Notes: generated by a model from the sequence alone, not told the origin. Shown: positions 19,026-28,477, numbered from the stretch's first letter. The stretch is 64,000 nucleotides of DNA from JANQPX01 sp039197065 (GCA_039197065.1 JBCCUL010000011.1:135026-199025); one strand, 5' to 3'. Made by a program: numbers and translations.

Positions 19026-19720
19026 TCACAGGCCGTCTGATCGGCGTCGGAGTCGGTCCCGGAGATCCAGAACTGATCACCGTGAAGGCGCTGAAGGCGA
19101 TCCGCAACGCTCCGGTGGTTGCCTATATCTCTGCGAATGGCCGGCCGAGCATGGCCCGTCAGATCGCAGCCGAGCATATCGGCCCATCGGCCAAAGAAAT
19201 CAAAATCACCCTACCGATGCATCCCTCCCCGGAAATTGCGCAATCCGCCTATGACGAGGGCGCATCCCGGATCAGCGCCGAACTGGAGCATGGCAAGGAT
19301 ACGGCTGTACTATGCGAGGGGGACCCGCTTTTCTATGGCTCGTTCGGCCATATCCTTGGACGGCTTCACAGTCAGTATCCCATTGAGGTGGTGCCCGGCG
19401 TTTCTTCGGTCATGGCGGCTGCAGCGGCATCGGAACAACCGCTTGCGTTCGGCGCCGAGGGCTTTTCCGTCCTGCCGGCGACCATGTCTGACGAGAAACT
19501 GACGACGAGGCTCAAGACCATCGACGCTGCCGTGATTATCAAGCTGGGGCGGCATATCGAGAAGGTCAGGATGGTGCTCGAGGATCTCGGTCTCATCGAT
19601 CGATCCATCTATGTCGAACGCGCGAGCGGCAGCGAGCAGAAGGTGGTGCCGCTCAAGGATCTCGATGGCGTCGACATTCCTTATTTCTCGCTGATCCTCG
19701 TGACGAGGCAGCGGCAATGA
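19022..19720 (+). CDS. cobI: Precorrin-2 C20-methyltransferase
   Basis: A 232-aa SAM-dependent methyltransferase of the CobI/CbiL type. GVGVGPGDPELITVKALKAI at the N terminus, YDEGASRISAELEHGKDTAVLCEGDPLFYGSF, and VPGVSSVMAAAA are characteristic. It adds the C-20 methyl group to precorrin-2 or its cobalt form. ATGA overlaps couple it to cobL and to the cbiG-cobJ fusion. Confidence 0.94.
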   Translation: MITGRLIGVGVGPGDPELITVKALKAIRNAPVVAYISANGRPSMARQIAAEHIGPSAKEIKITLPMHPSPEIAQSAYDEGASRISAELEHGKDTAVLCEGDPLFYGSFGHILGRLHSQYPIEVVPGVSSVMAAAAASEQPLAFGAEGFSVLPATMSDEKLTTRLKTIDAAVIIKLGRHIEKVRMVLEDLGLIDRSIYVERASGSEQKVVPLKDLDGVDIPYFSLILVTRQRQ

Positions 19721-21591
19721 CATCCAGCCTCTTGGCTGAAACACCCGACGTGTTGGCAAAGCCCGCGATCATCGTGCTCGGACCAGGAGGCTTTGTAACC
19801 GCAAAGCGGCTGAAAGAGGCGCTCGGCGGCAAGATCCATGGCGCATCCGCCCGTCTCTCGATCACAGATCTGGACAGCAGGTTCGACGATCTCAGAACGC
19901 ATCTGCAGACACTCTACCTGGACAATCAGCCGCTCCTTGTGCTGGCCGCGGCCGCTATCCCGATCCGCCTGCTTGCGCCTGTTCTCAAGAATAAGAGAGA
20001 CGAATCGCCGGTTCTGGCAATTGCAGAAGATGGCAGCGCCGTCGTGCCACTGCTTGGCGGTCACCGCGGCGCCAACGATCTTGCGCGCCGCATCGGTGAG
20101 GTTCTGGAAACGAAACCAGCGATCACCACGGCAGGCGATCTTCGCCTGGGCTTAGCCCTCGATCAGCCGCCGGCCGGCTGGGCGATCAACGATGCCGAGA
20201 TGGTAAAGCCGGTTGTGTCAGCGCTGCTCGCCGGCGAGCCGGTTTCCCTCATCAATGATCTCGGTGATGACCTCCGACAGGACGCGTGGCTGTCTAAGCT
20301 CTCGGGACTTTGCATCGCCGACAGCGCTCTCCGCATTCGGGTAACAGACCGGCATGCCGAAAGACGCGAGGATGAGCTCGTCTATCACCCCAAGACACTG
20401 GCGCTCGGTATGGGCTGCGAACGTGGCGCAGATCCGGAGGAACTCATCTCCCTGGTCGAGGGCACCCTCGCCGAACATGGTCTGGCCAAAGCCTCGATAG
20501 CTGCTGTCTTCTCGATCGCCCTGAAAGCGGCGGAGCCAGCGATCCATGCGCTGGCCGATCATCTCGGCGTCAAAGCCCGTTTCTTTGATGCCGAGATGTT
20601 GGAACGACAGGCACCCAGGTTGGCCAATCCCTCGGACCTGGTCTTCAAAGAGACCGGTTGCCATGGCGTTGCCGAGGGGGCAGCTCTCGCCGCGGCGGGC
20701 GAGGACGGGACGCTGGTCATCGAAAAGACCAAATCGAAACGCGCCACGATGGCGATCGCACGTGCGCAGAGCATCCTCCATGCCGGTGCCATCGGCCGTC
20801 CTCAAGGGCATCTCGCCATCATTGGCATCGGACCGGGATCAGCTGCATGGCGGAGCCCGGAGGCTGACCAGCTGCTTTCGGCGTCCGACCATTGGATGGG
20901 CTATCAGGGTTATCTCGATCTCCTGCAAAAGGCCCCGCATGTCGAGCAGGAGGGCTTTGCACTCGGCGAGGAAGAGGTCCGGGCGAGAAAGGCCCTGGAT
21001 CTTGCGGCAAATGGTGCACGCGTCGCGCTGATCAGCTCTGGCGATGCCGGCATCTACGCGATGGCATCCCTCGTCTACGAACTCTTGGATCGAAGCGACG
21101 ATCCCGCCTGGCAACGTGTCGAGGTGGTGATGACACCGGGCATCTCGGCGCTTCAGGCGGCAGCGGCTCGAACCGGCGCGCCACTCGGTCATGACTTCTG
21201 CACGATCTCGCTTTCGGACCTTCTGACCCCCTGGGAGGTGATCGAGCAACGCCTAAGGGCTGCAGCCGACGGAGATTTCGTCATCGCCCTCTACAACCCC
21301 GCATCCCTTCGTCGCCGCGAGGGACTCTTTCGCGCGATCAGTATTCTCGAGAGGGCGAGGCCGCCGTCGACCCCGGTGACTATTGCCAGAAACCTGGGCC
21401 GCGACGGCGAGACGGTCGATGTCGTCAAGCTTCAGGACTTCGATCAGGACCAAGTCGACATGATGAGCCTGGTCATCATTGGCTCCAGCCGCACCCGGAT
21501 GACGCCCCGCCTGCATGGCCAGCCGTTCGTCTACACGCCCCGTGGCTATCTCGACGCCGATGCCGTAAGCACAGATCGGTGCTCCGCATGA
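19717..21591 (+). CDS. cobJ: CbiG-CobJ fusion: cobalt-precorrin-5A hydrolase / precorrin-3B C17-methyltransferase
   Basis: A 624-aa fusion of three recognisable parts. A CbiG middle domain has PLLGGHRGAN at 111-120. A CobE/CbiG C-terminal-like domain holds LALGMGCERGADPEEL near 228-243. A CobJ/CbiH methyltransferase runs from GHLAIIGIGPGS (about 366) to the end, with SSGDAGIYAMASL and TPGISALQAAAAR. CbiG opens the lactone and releases acetaldehyde in the early-cobalt pathway. CobJ/CbiH contracts the ring by C-17 methylation. Similar fusions are annotated in other alphaproteobacteria, as I recall. ATGA overlaps link it to cobI and cobM. CobG or CobZ, needed for ring contraction in the aerobic route, is not in the window. 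Confidence 0.92.
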   Translation: MTSSLLAETPDVLAKPAIIVLGPGGFVTAKRLKEALGGKIHGASARLSITDLDSRFDDLRTHLQTLYLDNQPLLVLAAAAIPIRLLAPVLKNKRDESPVLAIAEDGSAVVPLLGGHRGANDLARRIGEVLETKPAITTAGDLRLGLALDQPPAGWAINDAEMVKPVVSALLAGEPVSLINDLGDDLRQDAWLSKLSGLCIADSALRIRVTDRHAERREDELVYHPKTLALGMGCERGADPEELISLVEGTLAEHGLAKASIAAVFSIALKAAEPAIHALADHLGVKARFFDAEMLERQAPRLANPSDLVFKETGCHGVAEGAALAAAGEDGTLVIEKTKSKRATMAIARAQSILHAGAIGRPQGHLAIIGIGPGSAAWRSPEADQLLSASDHWMGYQGYLDLLQKAPHVEQEGFALGEEEVRARKALDLAANGARVALISSGDAGIYAMASLVYELLDRSDDPAWQRVEVVMTPGISALQAAAARTGAPLGHDFCTISLSDLLTPWEVIEQRLRAAADGDFVIALYNPASLRRREGLFRAISILERARPPSTPVTIARNLGRDGETVDVVKLQDFDQDQVDMMSLVIIGSSRTRMTPRLHGQPFVYTPRGYLDADAVSTDRCSA

Positions 21592-22370
21592 CCGTTCATT
21601 TCATCGGCGCCGGGCCGGGTGCGCCCGATCTGATCACGGTTCGCGGCCTGCGGCTGATAAGAAGCTGCCCGGTCGTCCTTTACGCCGGGTCGCTGGTTCC
21701 GGAGGACGTGATCGCGGAAGCCGGATTGGACTCAGGCATGACCGCCTCGATCATCGATACGGCGCCGCTCGATCTGGACGAGATCATCGGGCTCATCGAA
21801 CGCGCTCATGCCAAGGGCCACGATGTCGCTCGCGTGCATTCCGGCGATCCCTCGCTCTACGGCGCCGTCGCGGAACAGATCCGCCGCCTGAAGTCGCTGG
21901 GCATTGACTATGACATCACCCCCGGCGTCCCGGCCTTCGCCGCCGCAGCCGCCGAGCTCGGTCAGGAGCTGACCCTGCCGGACGTCGCCCAATCGGTCAT
22001 CCTGACACGAACCGCCGTGCGCGCCTCCTCCATGCCGGAGGGCGAAACCCTCGAAAACTTCGGCGCGACGGGCGCGACATTGGCGATCCATCTCTCGATC
22101 AACAATCTCGTGCCCGTAGTCCGCAGGCTCACCCCTTCCTATGGGCCGGATTGCCCCGTAGCCGTCGGTTACCGCCTCACCTGGCCCGACCAGGACATCG
22201 TCAAGGGCACGCTCGCCACGATCGTCGATCTGGTGAAGCCCAAGCGTTTCACCCGCACCGCGCTCATCCTCGTCGGGCCGGCGCTGGCCGGCGACGACTT
22301 CACCGATAGCCGCCTCTACGCCGCCGACCACCACCACGTCCTCAGACCTAAGCGTAAGCGTCCCGCTTAA
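21588..22370 (+). CDS. cobM: Precorrin-4 C11-methyltransferase
   Basis: About 260 aa. VHFIGAGPGAPDLITVRGLRLI at the N terminus, RVHSGDPSLYGAVAEQI and YDITPGVPAFAAAAAELG identify CobM/CbiF. ATG 21588 is chosen because it forms the ATGA overlap with the preceding stop; an in-frame GTG lies nine bases earlier. It closes the coupled block cobH-cobM, and its last four bases overlap the end of the convergent cobK. Confidence 0.95.
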   Translation: MTVHFIGAGPGAPDLITVRGLRLIRSCPVVLYAGSLVPEDVIAEAGLDSGMTASIIDTAPLDLDEIIGLIERAHAKGHDVARVHSGDPSLYGAVAEQIRRLKSLGIDYDITPGVPAFAAAAAELGQELTLPDVAQSVILTRTAVRASSMPEGETLENFGATGATLAIHLSINNLVPVVRRLTPSYGPDCPVAVGYRLTWPDQDIVKGTLATIVDLVKPKRFTRTALILVGPALAGDDFTDSRLYAADHHHVLRPKRKRPA

Positions 22371-23107
22371 CCGGTGACATGACTTAGCCAGGTCAGGGCG
22401 GCGTCCGTGCGGTGGGCGATTGGGCCGGGCGGTGGCGGGGGGCATTGGATCATGACGACCGGAAGGGCGAGCTTGCGGGCGGCCGATATCTTCGCGTAGG
22501 TGGCGTCGCCGCCGCTTGCCTTGGTGACCAGCACGTCGATGCGATGCTCCTGCATCAGCCCCGCTTCTTCCTCCTCTTTGAAGGGTCCTCTGGCCGATAG
22601 ATGAAACCGATCTCTTGGCAGTCGGTCGCCGATTGGTTCGATCGTTCGGATCAGGAACCAGAGGCCGTCGAGATCGGCGAAAGCCCCGAGATCCTTCTGG
22701 CCAGTTGTCAGAAAGATGCGGCTTCCCAAACCAGGCAAGAGCCTGGCCGCTTCGGCGGCATCGACCGCTTCGATCCAACGGTCGCCAGGTTGCTTTTTCC
22801 AGGGTGATCTGACCAGTCGAAGCCTTGGGACACCAGCTTGATCTGCCGCCAGAACCGCCTGGTTGTTCATCTGCGCGGCGAAGGGATGAGTGGCGTCGAT
22901 GAGGGCGTCGATCGAATATTCCTTGAGATAAGAGACCAGGCCCTCCACCCCGCCGAAACCGCCGATCCGCATCTCACCCGGAAGACGCTCCGGACTTCGG
23001 GTACGCCCGGCGAGCGAGGTGATCACCTCGAGATCGGAGCGATCTGAAAGCGCCTCAGCGAGCGCCGCAGCCTCTGCGGTGCCGCCGAGGATCAGGACGC
23101 GGTTCAC
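22367..23107 (-). CDS. cobK: Precorrin-6A reductase
   Basis: A 246-aa CobK/CbiJ reductase using a nicotinamide cofactor. RVLILGGTAEAAALAEAL at the N terminus, IDATHPFAAQMNNQA, and the C-terminal VTKASGGDATYAKISAARKL followed by VVMIQCPPPPPG are family marks. The start is GTG 23107. It lies ten bases after cbiD on the minus strand, forming a two-gene unit against the main operon. Confidence 0.94.
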   Translation of the reverse strand: MNRVLILGGTAEAAALAEALSDRSDLEVITSLAGRTRSPERLPGEMRIGGFGGVEGLVSYLKEYSIDALIDATHPFAAQMNNQAVLAADQAGVPRLRLVRSPWKKQPGDRWIEAVDAAEAARLLPGLGSRIFLTTGQKDLGAFADLDGLWFLIRTIEPIGDRLPRDRFHLSARGPFKEEEEAGLMQEHRIDVLVTKASGGDATYAKISAARKLALPVVMIQCPPPPPGPIAHRTDAALTWLSHVTG

Positions 23108-23117
23108 GTCACCGCTG

Positions 23118-24278
23118 TCAGCGGTCCGACCGGGACGACCAGCCGTGGGATCGCCCGACGAGTTGGCCTGATCGATCGAAGATCATCACCTCGATCTCGG
23201 CCTTGCCGTCGACCTGGTCGAGCACGAAGCTGCGAGCATTCTTGGCGACGTCATCGGCGAGCGGCAGGGATGCAGCGTTGGCCAGCTCCAAGGCTCGGCT
23301 CGCGATCCGGGCATTACGTATCTGATCGAGAAGCTCGCCGGACGCGCCCCGAATCGCAAGCAGATCGGCGAGCGCATGGAGATCGACCTCGGACCGCTTG
23401 GAATGGAGGTTGAGATGGCCATCCGCCAGCTTGCTGATTTTGGCAAAGCCGCCGGCAATCGTGATGCGCGGAATGGGATGCTTGCGCAGATATTTCAGCA
23501 TGCCGCCGGCGAAATCGCCCATCTCGATGAGCGCGTTGTTCGGCAGTTCGTAATGCGCCTTAACCGCCCGTTCGGACGTCGAACCGGTGGCAGCGGCGAC
23601 ATGCTCGAAGCCAGCAGCGCGCGCGACGTCGATGCCGCGGTGGATCGAGGCGATCCAGGCTGAGCATGAATAGGGGATGACAACCCCTGTGGTCCCGAGA
23701 ACCGACAGACCGCCGACGATGCCGAGCCTCTCGTTCGCGGTTCGCTTCGCCATCGCCTCGCCGCCAGGGATGGAAATGGTAATCTCCAGATCGCCTCCAT
23801 CGCCGTGGGCATGGGCGATCTCGGCGACCAACCCGCTGATCAGCTTCCTCGGGCCTGGATTGATCGCAGGCTCGCCGACGGCTACCGGCAGGCCGGGCAT
23901 GGTGACGACGCCGACCCCCTCGCCAGCGATGAAAATCAGTCCGCTCCCCGGATCACCACGGCAGACATGCGCACTGATGATGGCGCCGTGGGTGACATCG
24001 GGATCGTCGCCCGCATCCTTCTCGATGGAAGCCCTCGCAGCCCGGTCGCACCGGCGACATTCGACGAGATCGAAGCTCGGGCGTTCCCCCTTCGGCAATG
24101 TGATCTGCACCGGATCGGGGAACCGTCCGGTCAACAGGCCGAGATAGGCCGCCTTGGTGGCAGCGGCCGCGCAGGCGCCGGTCGTCCAGCCGCGTCGGAG
24201 CTCCCGTGTCGGCGGTCCGTCCGACTTGGGCCGTTCGCCCTGCCCCTCCTGGAGATCATCTTTGGCATTGCGCGTCAT
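23118..24278 (-). CDS. cbiD: Cobalt-precorrin-5B C1-methyltransferase
   Basis: About 386 aa from ATG 24278, although the frame is open to 24395 (TTG) with another ATG at 24338. The CbiD domain starts LRRGWTTGACAAAATKAA; IPYSCSAWIASIHRGIDVARAAG, ELPNNALIEMGDFAGGMLKYLRKHP and ITIAGGFAKISKLADGH-like blocks follow. CbiD methylates C-1 after ring contraction in the anaerobic pathway, replacing CobF of the aerobic one. Its presence beside cobN is part of the mixed gene set. It is divergent from cobB. Confidence 0.93.
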   Translation of the reverse strand: MTRNAKDDLQEGQGERPKSDGPPTRELRRGWTTGACAAAATKAAYLGLLTGRFPDPVQITLPKGERPSFDLVECRRCDRAARASIEKDAGDDPDVTHGAIISAHVCRGDPGSGLIFIAGEGVGVVTMPGLPVAVGEPAINPGPRKLISGLVAEIAHAHGDGGDLEITISIPGGEAMAKRTANERLGIVGGLSVLGTTGVVIPYSCSAWIASIHRGIDVARAAGFEHVAAATGSTSERAVKAHYELPNNALIEMGDFAGGMLKYLRKHPIPRITIAGGFAKISKLADGHLNLHSKRSEVDLHALADLLAIRGASGELLDQIRNARIASRALELANAASLPLADDVAKNARSFVLDQVDGKAEIEVMIFDRSGQLVGRSHGWSSRSDR

Positions 24279-24418
24279 GCCGATACCGCTAGTTTGGCCC
24301 TGCTTTGGCTGGACCGGTTTCAACGATCGCCCCGCCATGCCGCAACCCCTTACACGAGAAGAAGTACGGCCATGGAAGGAGCGAGTTTTAGGCAAATCCG
24401 CGAATACGGCAAGGCCCG

Positions 24419-25798
24419 ATGAGCGCGCCGGGCGTGATTGTCGCCGCGCCTGCCTCGGGTAGCGGCAAAACCACGGTGACGCTCGCTCTTTTGCGTGCGC
24501 TGCGTGGACAAGGTCTGAGGGTCGGTTCCTTCAAGGTCGGCCCTGACTATATCGACCCGGTATTCCACGCACGCGCCTCGGGACAGATCTGTCCCAATCT
24601 GGATAGCTGGGCGATGCGGATCGAGACACTGTCCGGCCTGGTCGACCGGATCTTCACAGATGTCGATCTGGTCATCGGTGAGGGCGTGATGGGGCTCTTC
24701 GATGGAGCGCTGGTCGGTCAGGGGTCGACGGCTGATCTCGCGAGCCTGCTCGACATGCCCGTCATCCTCATCGTCGATGCCGGACGAATGGGGGCATCGG
24801 CCGCAGCCCTGGTGGAGGGCTTCATCAATCACCGGGAAGACGTCGACGTCGCCGGGATCATCTTCAATCGCGTAGCCTCCGAGACCCATGCGGATCTTTT
24901 GAAACGGGCCTGCGACGACCACTTCTCCCAGCCGGTGATCGGCTGCCTGCCGACCTCGTCGACGCTCGACCTGCCGTCCCGGCATCTGGGTCTCGTCCAG
25001 GCCGACGAAAAGCCAGCACTCGATAGCTTTCTGGACGAAGCGGCGGAGATCGTCGCGGCGCATCTGGATCTGGATCAGTTTCAGCGTCTGGCACGTCCCT
25101 TCGGGCTCGGGCTTTACGGTCCTCCCCCCTGCCCGCTTCGACCGCTCGGACAGCGGATTGCGGTGGCCAAGGATCTGGCGTTTGCATTTGCTTATCCGGC
25201 CATTCTCGAAGGCTGGCGACAGGCTGGCGCCGAGGTCACCACGTTCTCGCCGCTCGCAAACCAGCCGCCCCCGAAAGATTGCGATGCGGTCTATCTGCCG
25301 GGTGGATATCCCGAGCTGCATGCGGGGCAGTTGGCGGCAAACGCTGATTTTTTGGAGGGGCTCAAACGAGCGGCGGCGCGGAGCGCCTTTATCTATGGCG
25401 AGTGCGGCGGGTTCATGGTGTTGGGGGAGATGCTCATCGACAAGGATGGCGAGCGCCATCGAATGGCCGGGCTGCTGCCGGTGTCCACCAGCTTCGAAAA
25501 GCCCAAGCGGCATCTCGGCTATCGCACCATGACGCTCCAGCAGCCCTGCCCTCTCGGCCCTAAAGGAACCACTTTCCGGGGCCACGAATTCCACTATTCG
25601 AGCGTCGAAAGCGTTGACATGGAAGATGCACAGCCGCTCTTCGGCGCCAAGGATGCGCGGGGCCAAGACAAGGGGCTGCAAGGCCTCCTTGCAGGGTCTG
25701 TGGCGGGGTCGTTTATGCATGTGATTGACAGGGTCGCCGAGCCGTCAGATGCGGATTTTGCTCCAGCGAAAGGACCGCTTCGCGTGGTTCGGGACTAG
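24419..25798 (+). CDS. cobB: Cobyrinate a,c-diamide synthase
   Basis: A 459-aa glutamine-dependent amidase (CobB/CbiA) acting on the a and c carboxylates. The N-terminal P-loop APASGSGKTT, FKVGPDYIDP and GEGVMGLFDG are followed by a C-terminal class I amidotransferase domain with Cys in YGECGGFMVLG and the GHEFHYS motif. It is divergent from cbiD (140 bp between starts) and is followed by cobS after 13 bases. Confidence 0.95.
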   Translation: MSAPGVIVAAPASGSGKTTVTLALLRALRGQGLRVGSFKVGPDYIDPVFHARASGQICPNLDSWAMRIETLSGLVDRIFTDVDLVIGEGVMGLFDGALVGQGSTADLASLLDMPVILIVDAGRMGASAAALVEGFINHREDVDVAGIIFNRVASETHADLLKRACDDHFSQPVIGCLPTSSTLDLPSRHLGLVQADEKPALDSFLDEAAEIVAAHLDLDQFQRLARPFGLGLYGPPPCPLRPLGQRIAVAKDLAFAFAYPAILEGWRQAGAEVTTFSPLANQPPPKDCDAVYLPGGYPELHAGQLAANADFLEGLKRAAARSAFIYGECGGFMVLGEMLIDKDGERHRMAGLLPVSTSFEKPKRHLGYRTMTLQQPCPLGPKGTTFRGHEFHYSSVESVDMEDAQPLFGAKDARGQDKGLQGLLAGSVAGSFMHVIDRVAEPSDADFAPAKGPLRVVRD

Positions 25799-25811
25799 GG
25801 GCGTTCCGCCC

Positions 25812-26576
25812 ATGCTTCACGTTCGCTACTTTCTGATTGCGCTACAATTTCTGACCCGCCTACCCATCCCGGCACGGTTTCAGACCGTTTGGGGCATGGA
25901 GGATCTTCGAGACAGCGTCCACATGTTTCCGCTGGTCGGCGTCCTCGTGGGGCTGGTCGCCGGCCTCGTTTACGCATCAGCGGTTTTTTGCAACTTGCCG
26001 CCGATGATGGCGGCCATTCTCGCCGTCGCGACACAGATCCTGATGACCGGTGCGCTGCACGAAGACGGCCTCGCCGATGTCTGCGACGGATTTGGAGGCG
26101 GCCGAACGCGCGAGCAAAAGCTTGAGATCATGCGCGACTCGCGGCTCGGCACCTACGGCGCTATCGGGCTGATCCTTAGCCTCGGTCTCCGCATATCAGC
26201 CATCAGCGCGATCGCTCAGCCCGAAGCCGTAGCGCCCGCCCTGATCGCCGCCGCCGCACTCTCGCGCGCGGCCATGCCGGTCGCGATGTTGCGCCTGCCC
26301 CAGGCTCGATCAGAAGGATTGGCCGCTTCGGCTGGAAGACCGGCACGGTGGTTGGTTTTGGTTGGTGTTGGGTTTGGGATCTTGGTGGTCTTTCTTTGTT
26401 TGCCGTTTCTTGCAGCAGCCGTCGGAATTGTTATGGCAGTAGCTGTCGCATGGATGTTTCTGGCCTTGGCACAACGCCAGATCGCAGGGATCACCGGTGA
26501 TGTGCTCGGCGGCTTACAACAGACGTTGGAGATCATCTCTCTCTTGTCGCTACTCGCAATGAGCACCGCCGCATGA
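25812..26576 (+). CDS. cobS: Adenosylcobinamide-GDP ribazoletransferase
   Basis: A 254-aa integral membrane protein (CobS/CobV) that joins alpha-ribazole to adenosylcobinamide-GDP. LQFLTRLPIP near the N terminus, MTGALHEDGLADVCDGFGGGRTREQKLEIMRDSRLGTYG-like sequence, and several later helices identify it. ATG 25812 is chosen because it starts at the conserved RYFLIALQFLTR; the open frame upstream overlaps cobB and is unlikely to be translated. It is the last cobalamin gene of the window. Confidence 0.94.
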   Translation: MLHVRYFLIALQFLTRLPIPARFQTVWGMEDLRDSVHMFPLVGVLVGLVAGLVYASAVFCNLPPMMAAILAVATQILMTGALHEDGLADVCDGFGGGRTREQKLEIMRDSRLGTYGAIGLILSLGLRISAISAIAQPEAVAPALIAAAALSRAAMPVAMLRLPQARSEGLAASAGRPARWLVLVGVGFGILVVFLCLPFLAAAVGIVMAVAVAWMFLALAQRQIAGITGDVLGGLQQTLEIISLLSLLAMSTAA

Positions 26577-26726
26577 GTTTAGCGCTGGCTTGCAAAAATG
26601 GAGTCCTATCGCGCAATGGCAGTAGAAATATGGCCAAAGTCCTACTGGAGAGAGTATCAATAGGAAAAAGAAAGTTTGAAATTTCATACATTGACCCATA
26701 AACACCTCACAGCAATGAACGAACAA

Positions 26727-26742
26727 TTCCCTTGAAAGGGAA
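26727..26742. promoter_or_regulatory. Perfect palindrome upstream of the pentapeptide-repeat gene
   Basis: TTCCCTTGAAAGGGAA has two seven-base arms around GA and ends 21 bp before the next ATG. It could be an operator or a small hairpin in the leader. It has no T-run, so it is not a terminator. Confidence 0.35.
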
Positions 26743-26763
26743 GCGTCATTTGAGCCTGGAGCT

Positions 26764-27546
26764 ATGATTAGAGGATCACGCAGCACGCCTGCCCATTATG
26801 TTCACCGCTTCGCCTGGATCATCCAACCATATGCCCTGATCGCAATCGCGGTCAGCTTGGACGTGATGGTCGGAGTCAAGATCAGCCAGTTCAAGAGCAG
26901 TTTTGAGGAGCGCACACTCAGCGCCTGGCAGATCGTTTTGGCCGACGGGTTTCGAAAGAGCGGTAACAAGGAGGCGCTCGAATATCTGAACAGGGTCGAC
27001 GGCATCCTTTGCCTCACCAAAACCTGGTGCGCCATCACGCTCAAGGAGAGGATAAAGCTTGCGGGCGTCTTCCTTCCTGTCTCCGATGTTCAACGCGGCA
27101 GCTATCTCGCCGAAGCCGATCTCGAAAATGCATTCCTGGTCGACTCCAACTTCCATGGCTCCTGGATGCGCGCCATCAACCTTCGGAATGCCGACCTGCG
27201 CGGCGCCATCTTCACCGAAACGCGCCTGCAGAATGCGGATCTCCAAGGCGCGATCCTCTCAGGAAGGACCCGCGTACCGGGGACAGGCGCCGAGCGCGAG
27301 CACCCGCTGAGCATCGATCTGTCCCGAAGCGTGCTCACCGGTGCCGACCTCCGCGGCGTCGTCGCCCCCGATACGGATACCTTGATCGCCATCCTCGACC
27401 AGACCTGCGGCGACGACCAAACCCGTCTGCCCGACGACCTCAAAGCCATAGGCTACCAGATTCCCGTTTGCAGCGATCAACCTTGGTTCGAACCTGTCCA
27501 CATCCACGAAAACCGACCTGCGTCCAGTTGGTCGGGGCCTAGTTAG
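26764..27546 (+). CDS. Membrane-anchored pentapeptide-repeat protein
   Basis: A 260-aa protein. Residues 15-38 are hydrophobic and probably form one membrane segment. A charged helical stretch follows. Residues 112-205 contain A(D/N)LxN-type pentapeptides such as ADLEN, ADLRG, ADLQG and ADLRG, which should fold as a right-handed beta-helix. The C-terminal 60 residues contain DDLKAIGYQIPVC. GGAG precedes the ATG. The function is unknown; such repeats are used for protein-protein contacts. It is separated from cobS by 187 bp of AT-richer DNA and seems to be its own unit. Confidence 0.75.
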   Translation: MIRGSRSTPAHYVHRFAWIIQPYALIAIAVSLDVMVGVKISQFKSSFEERTLSAWQIVLADGFRKSGNKEALEYLNRVDGILCLTKTWCAITLKERIKLAGVFLPVSDVQRGSYLAEADLENAFLVDSNFHGSWMRAINLRNADLRGAIFTETRLQNADLQGAILSGRTRVPGTGAEREHPLSIDLSRSVLTGADLRGVVAPDTDTLIAILDQTCGDDQTRLPDDLKAIGYQIPVCSDQPWFEPVHIHENRPASSWSGPS

Positions 27547-27712
27547 GCTTTTGTTGACGTCGGGCTAGGTTCGATGTGGTGGCGAGTCGTATTTGTTACC
27601 TGACCGACACCGAAATAATCCATCCGGACAGGAGAACAGCCTATTCCCAGCCGCATCGGCGCTGATCGCGGACGCACCATACGCTTATCCATGGGAATGC
27701 AAGTCAACGCTG

Positions 27713-28426
27713 TCACACGTTCGTCACCGCATCTGCGAGGTCGGACATGCTGGTGAAACGGAAGGCTGTGGTGGGGGTGGTGTCCGGGGTCATGGTCGCG
27801 CCGAACCCTTGTTGGTCATGTCGGCGGTAGATCCAGCAATTGGCTAGACCGAACGCGTTGGCTTGTTGGTGGTCATGGAAGAGGCTTTCGGCGACATGCA
27901 GGACTTCACTCTTGTCGATGCCGATGCGCACCAGCATCTGGAGCATGTAGTCGAAATTTCTGGGGTCGGGTTTGTAGGAACCGATGTCTTCTGCGGTGTA
28001 GATGCCGTCGAACTGGACGCCGAGCTTGGCGTTGCTGGCCGAAAAACTCTGGTTGTCGGTGTTTGTGAGGACGAAGAGCTTGTGGTGCTTTTTGAGCTCT
28101 GCAAGGGCGTCCGCACTGTCGGGGAAGGCGGGCCAGTTGTCGATAGAGCGGCCATAGGCGGCGCATTCGTCCCAGGTTACCGAAAGTCCCCACTCTTCGG
28201 CGAGGCGGCGATAGACGGTGGGGAGGAGTTCGCGGTAGCGCCTCGCAGGAGTCCATCGCTGGGCGGTGCTTTCGTGGTAGGCGTGGGCCTGCAGGATCTC
28301 GTTCCGCGACAGTTCGCTGTCGAGGCAGTCGGTGAGCGGCTTGAGACCTTCGATCATGCCGCTTTCCCAGTCGATCAAGGTACCGTAGACGTCGAAGGTC
28401 AGGGCTTTGAAGTCTTTCAGCTGCAT
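27713..28426 (-). CDS. Haloacid dehalogenase type II-like hydrolase
   Basis: A 237-aa HAD-superfamily enzyme. Motif I is FDVYGTLIDWE with nucleophile Asp near residue 11. Motif II is FVLTNTDN, and the motif III/IV region is YKPDPRNFDYML followed by LHVAESLFHDHQQANAFGL. This matches type II haloacid dehalogenases, which hydrolyse 2-haloacids, but many relatives act on phosphoesters. GGGAGAC precedes the ATG. It is on the same strand as cinA, 100 bp downstream of it, with a 39-bp repeat between them. A partial copy of that repeat overlaps its own stop. Confidence 0.85.
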   Translation of the reverse strand: MQLKDFKALTFDVYGTLIDWESGMIEGLKPLTDCLDSELSRNEILQAHAYHESTAQRWTPARRYRELLPTVYRRLAEEWGLSVTWDECAAYGRSIDNWPAFPDSADALAELKKHHKLFVLTNTDNQSFSASNAKLGVQFDGIYTAEDIGSYKPDPRNFDYMLQMLVRIGIDKSEVLHVAESLFHDHQQANAFGLANCWIYRRHDQQGFGATMTPDTTPTTAFRFTSMSDLADAVTNV

Positions 28427-28477
28427 GTTCTGTCTCCCTTCACCCCCGTTGAACCTTCTCGAAGCATTGGAAATCTT

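Noticed and set aside
27549..27600. Resemblance to 63889-63940 (both with TGTTGACGT followed by GGTGGCGA)
   Set aside because: The match needs gaps and covers only about 20 identical bases in short blocks, so it may be chance; too weak to call a repeat.
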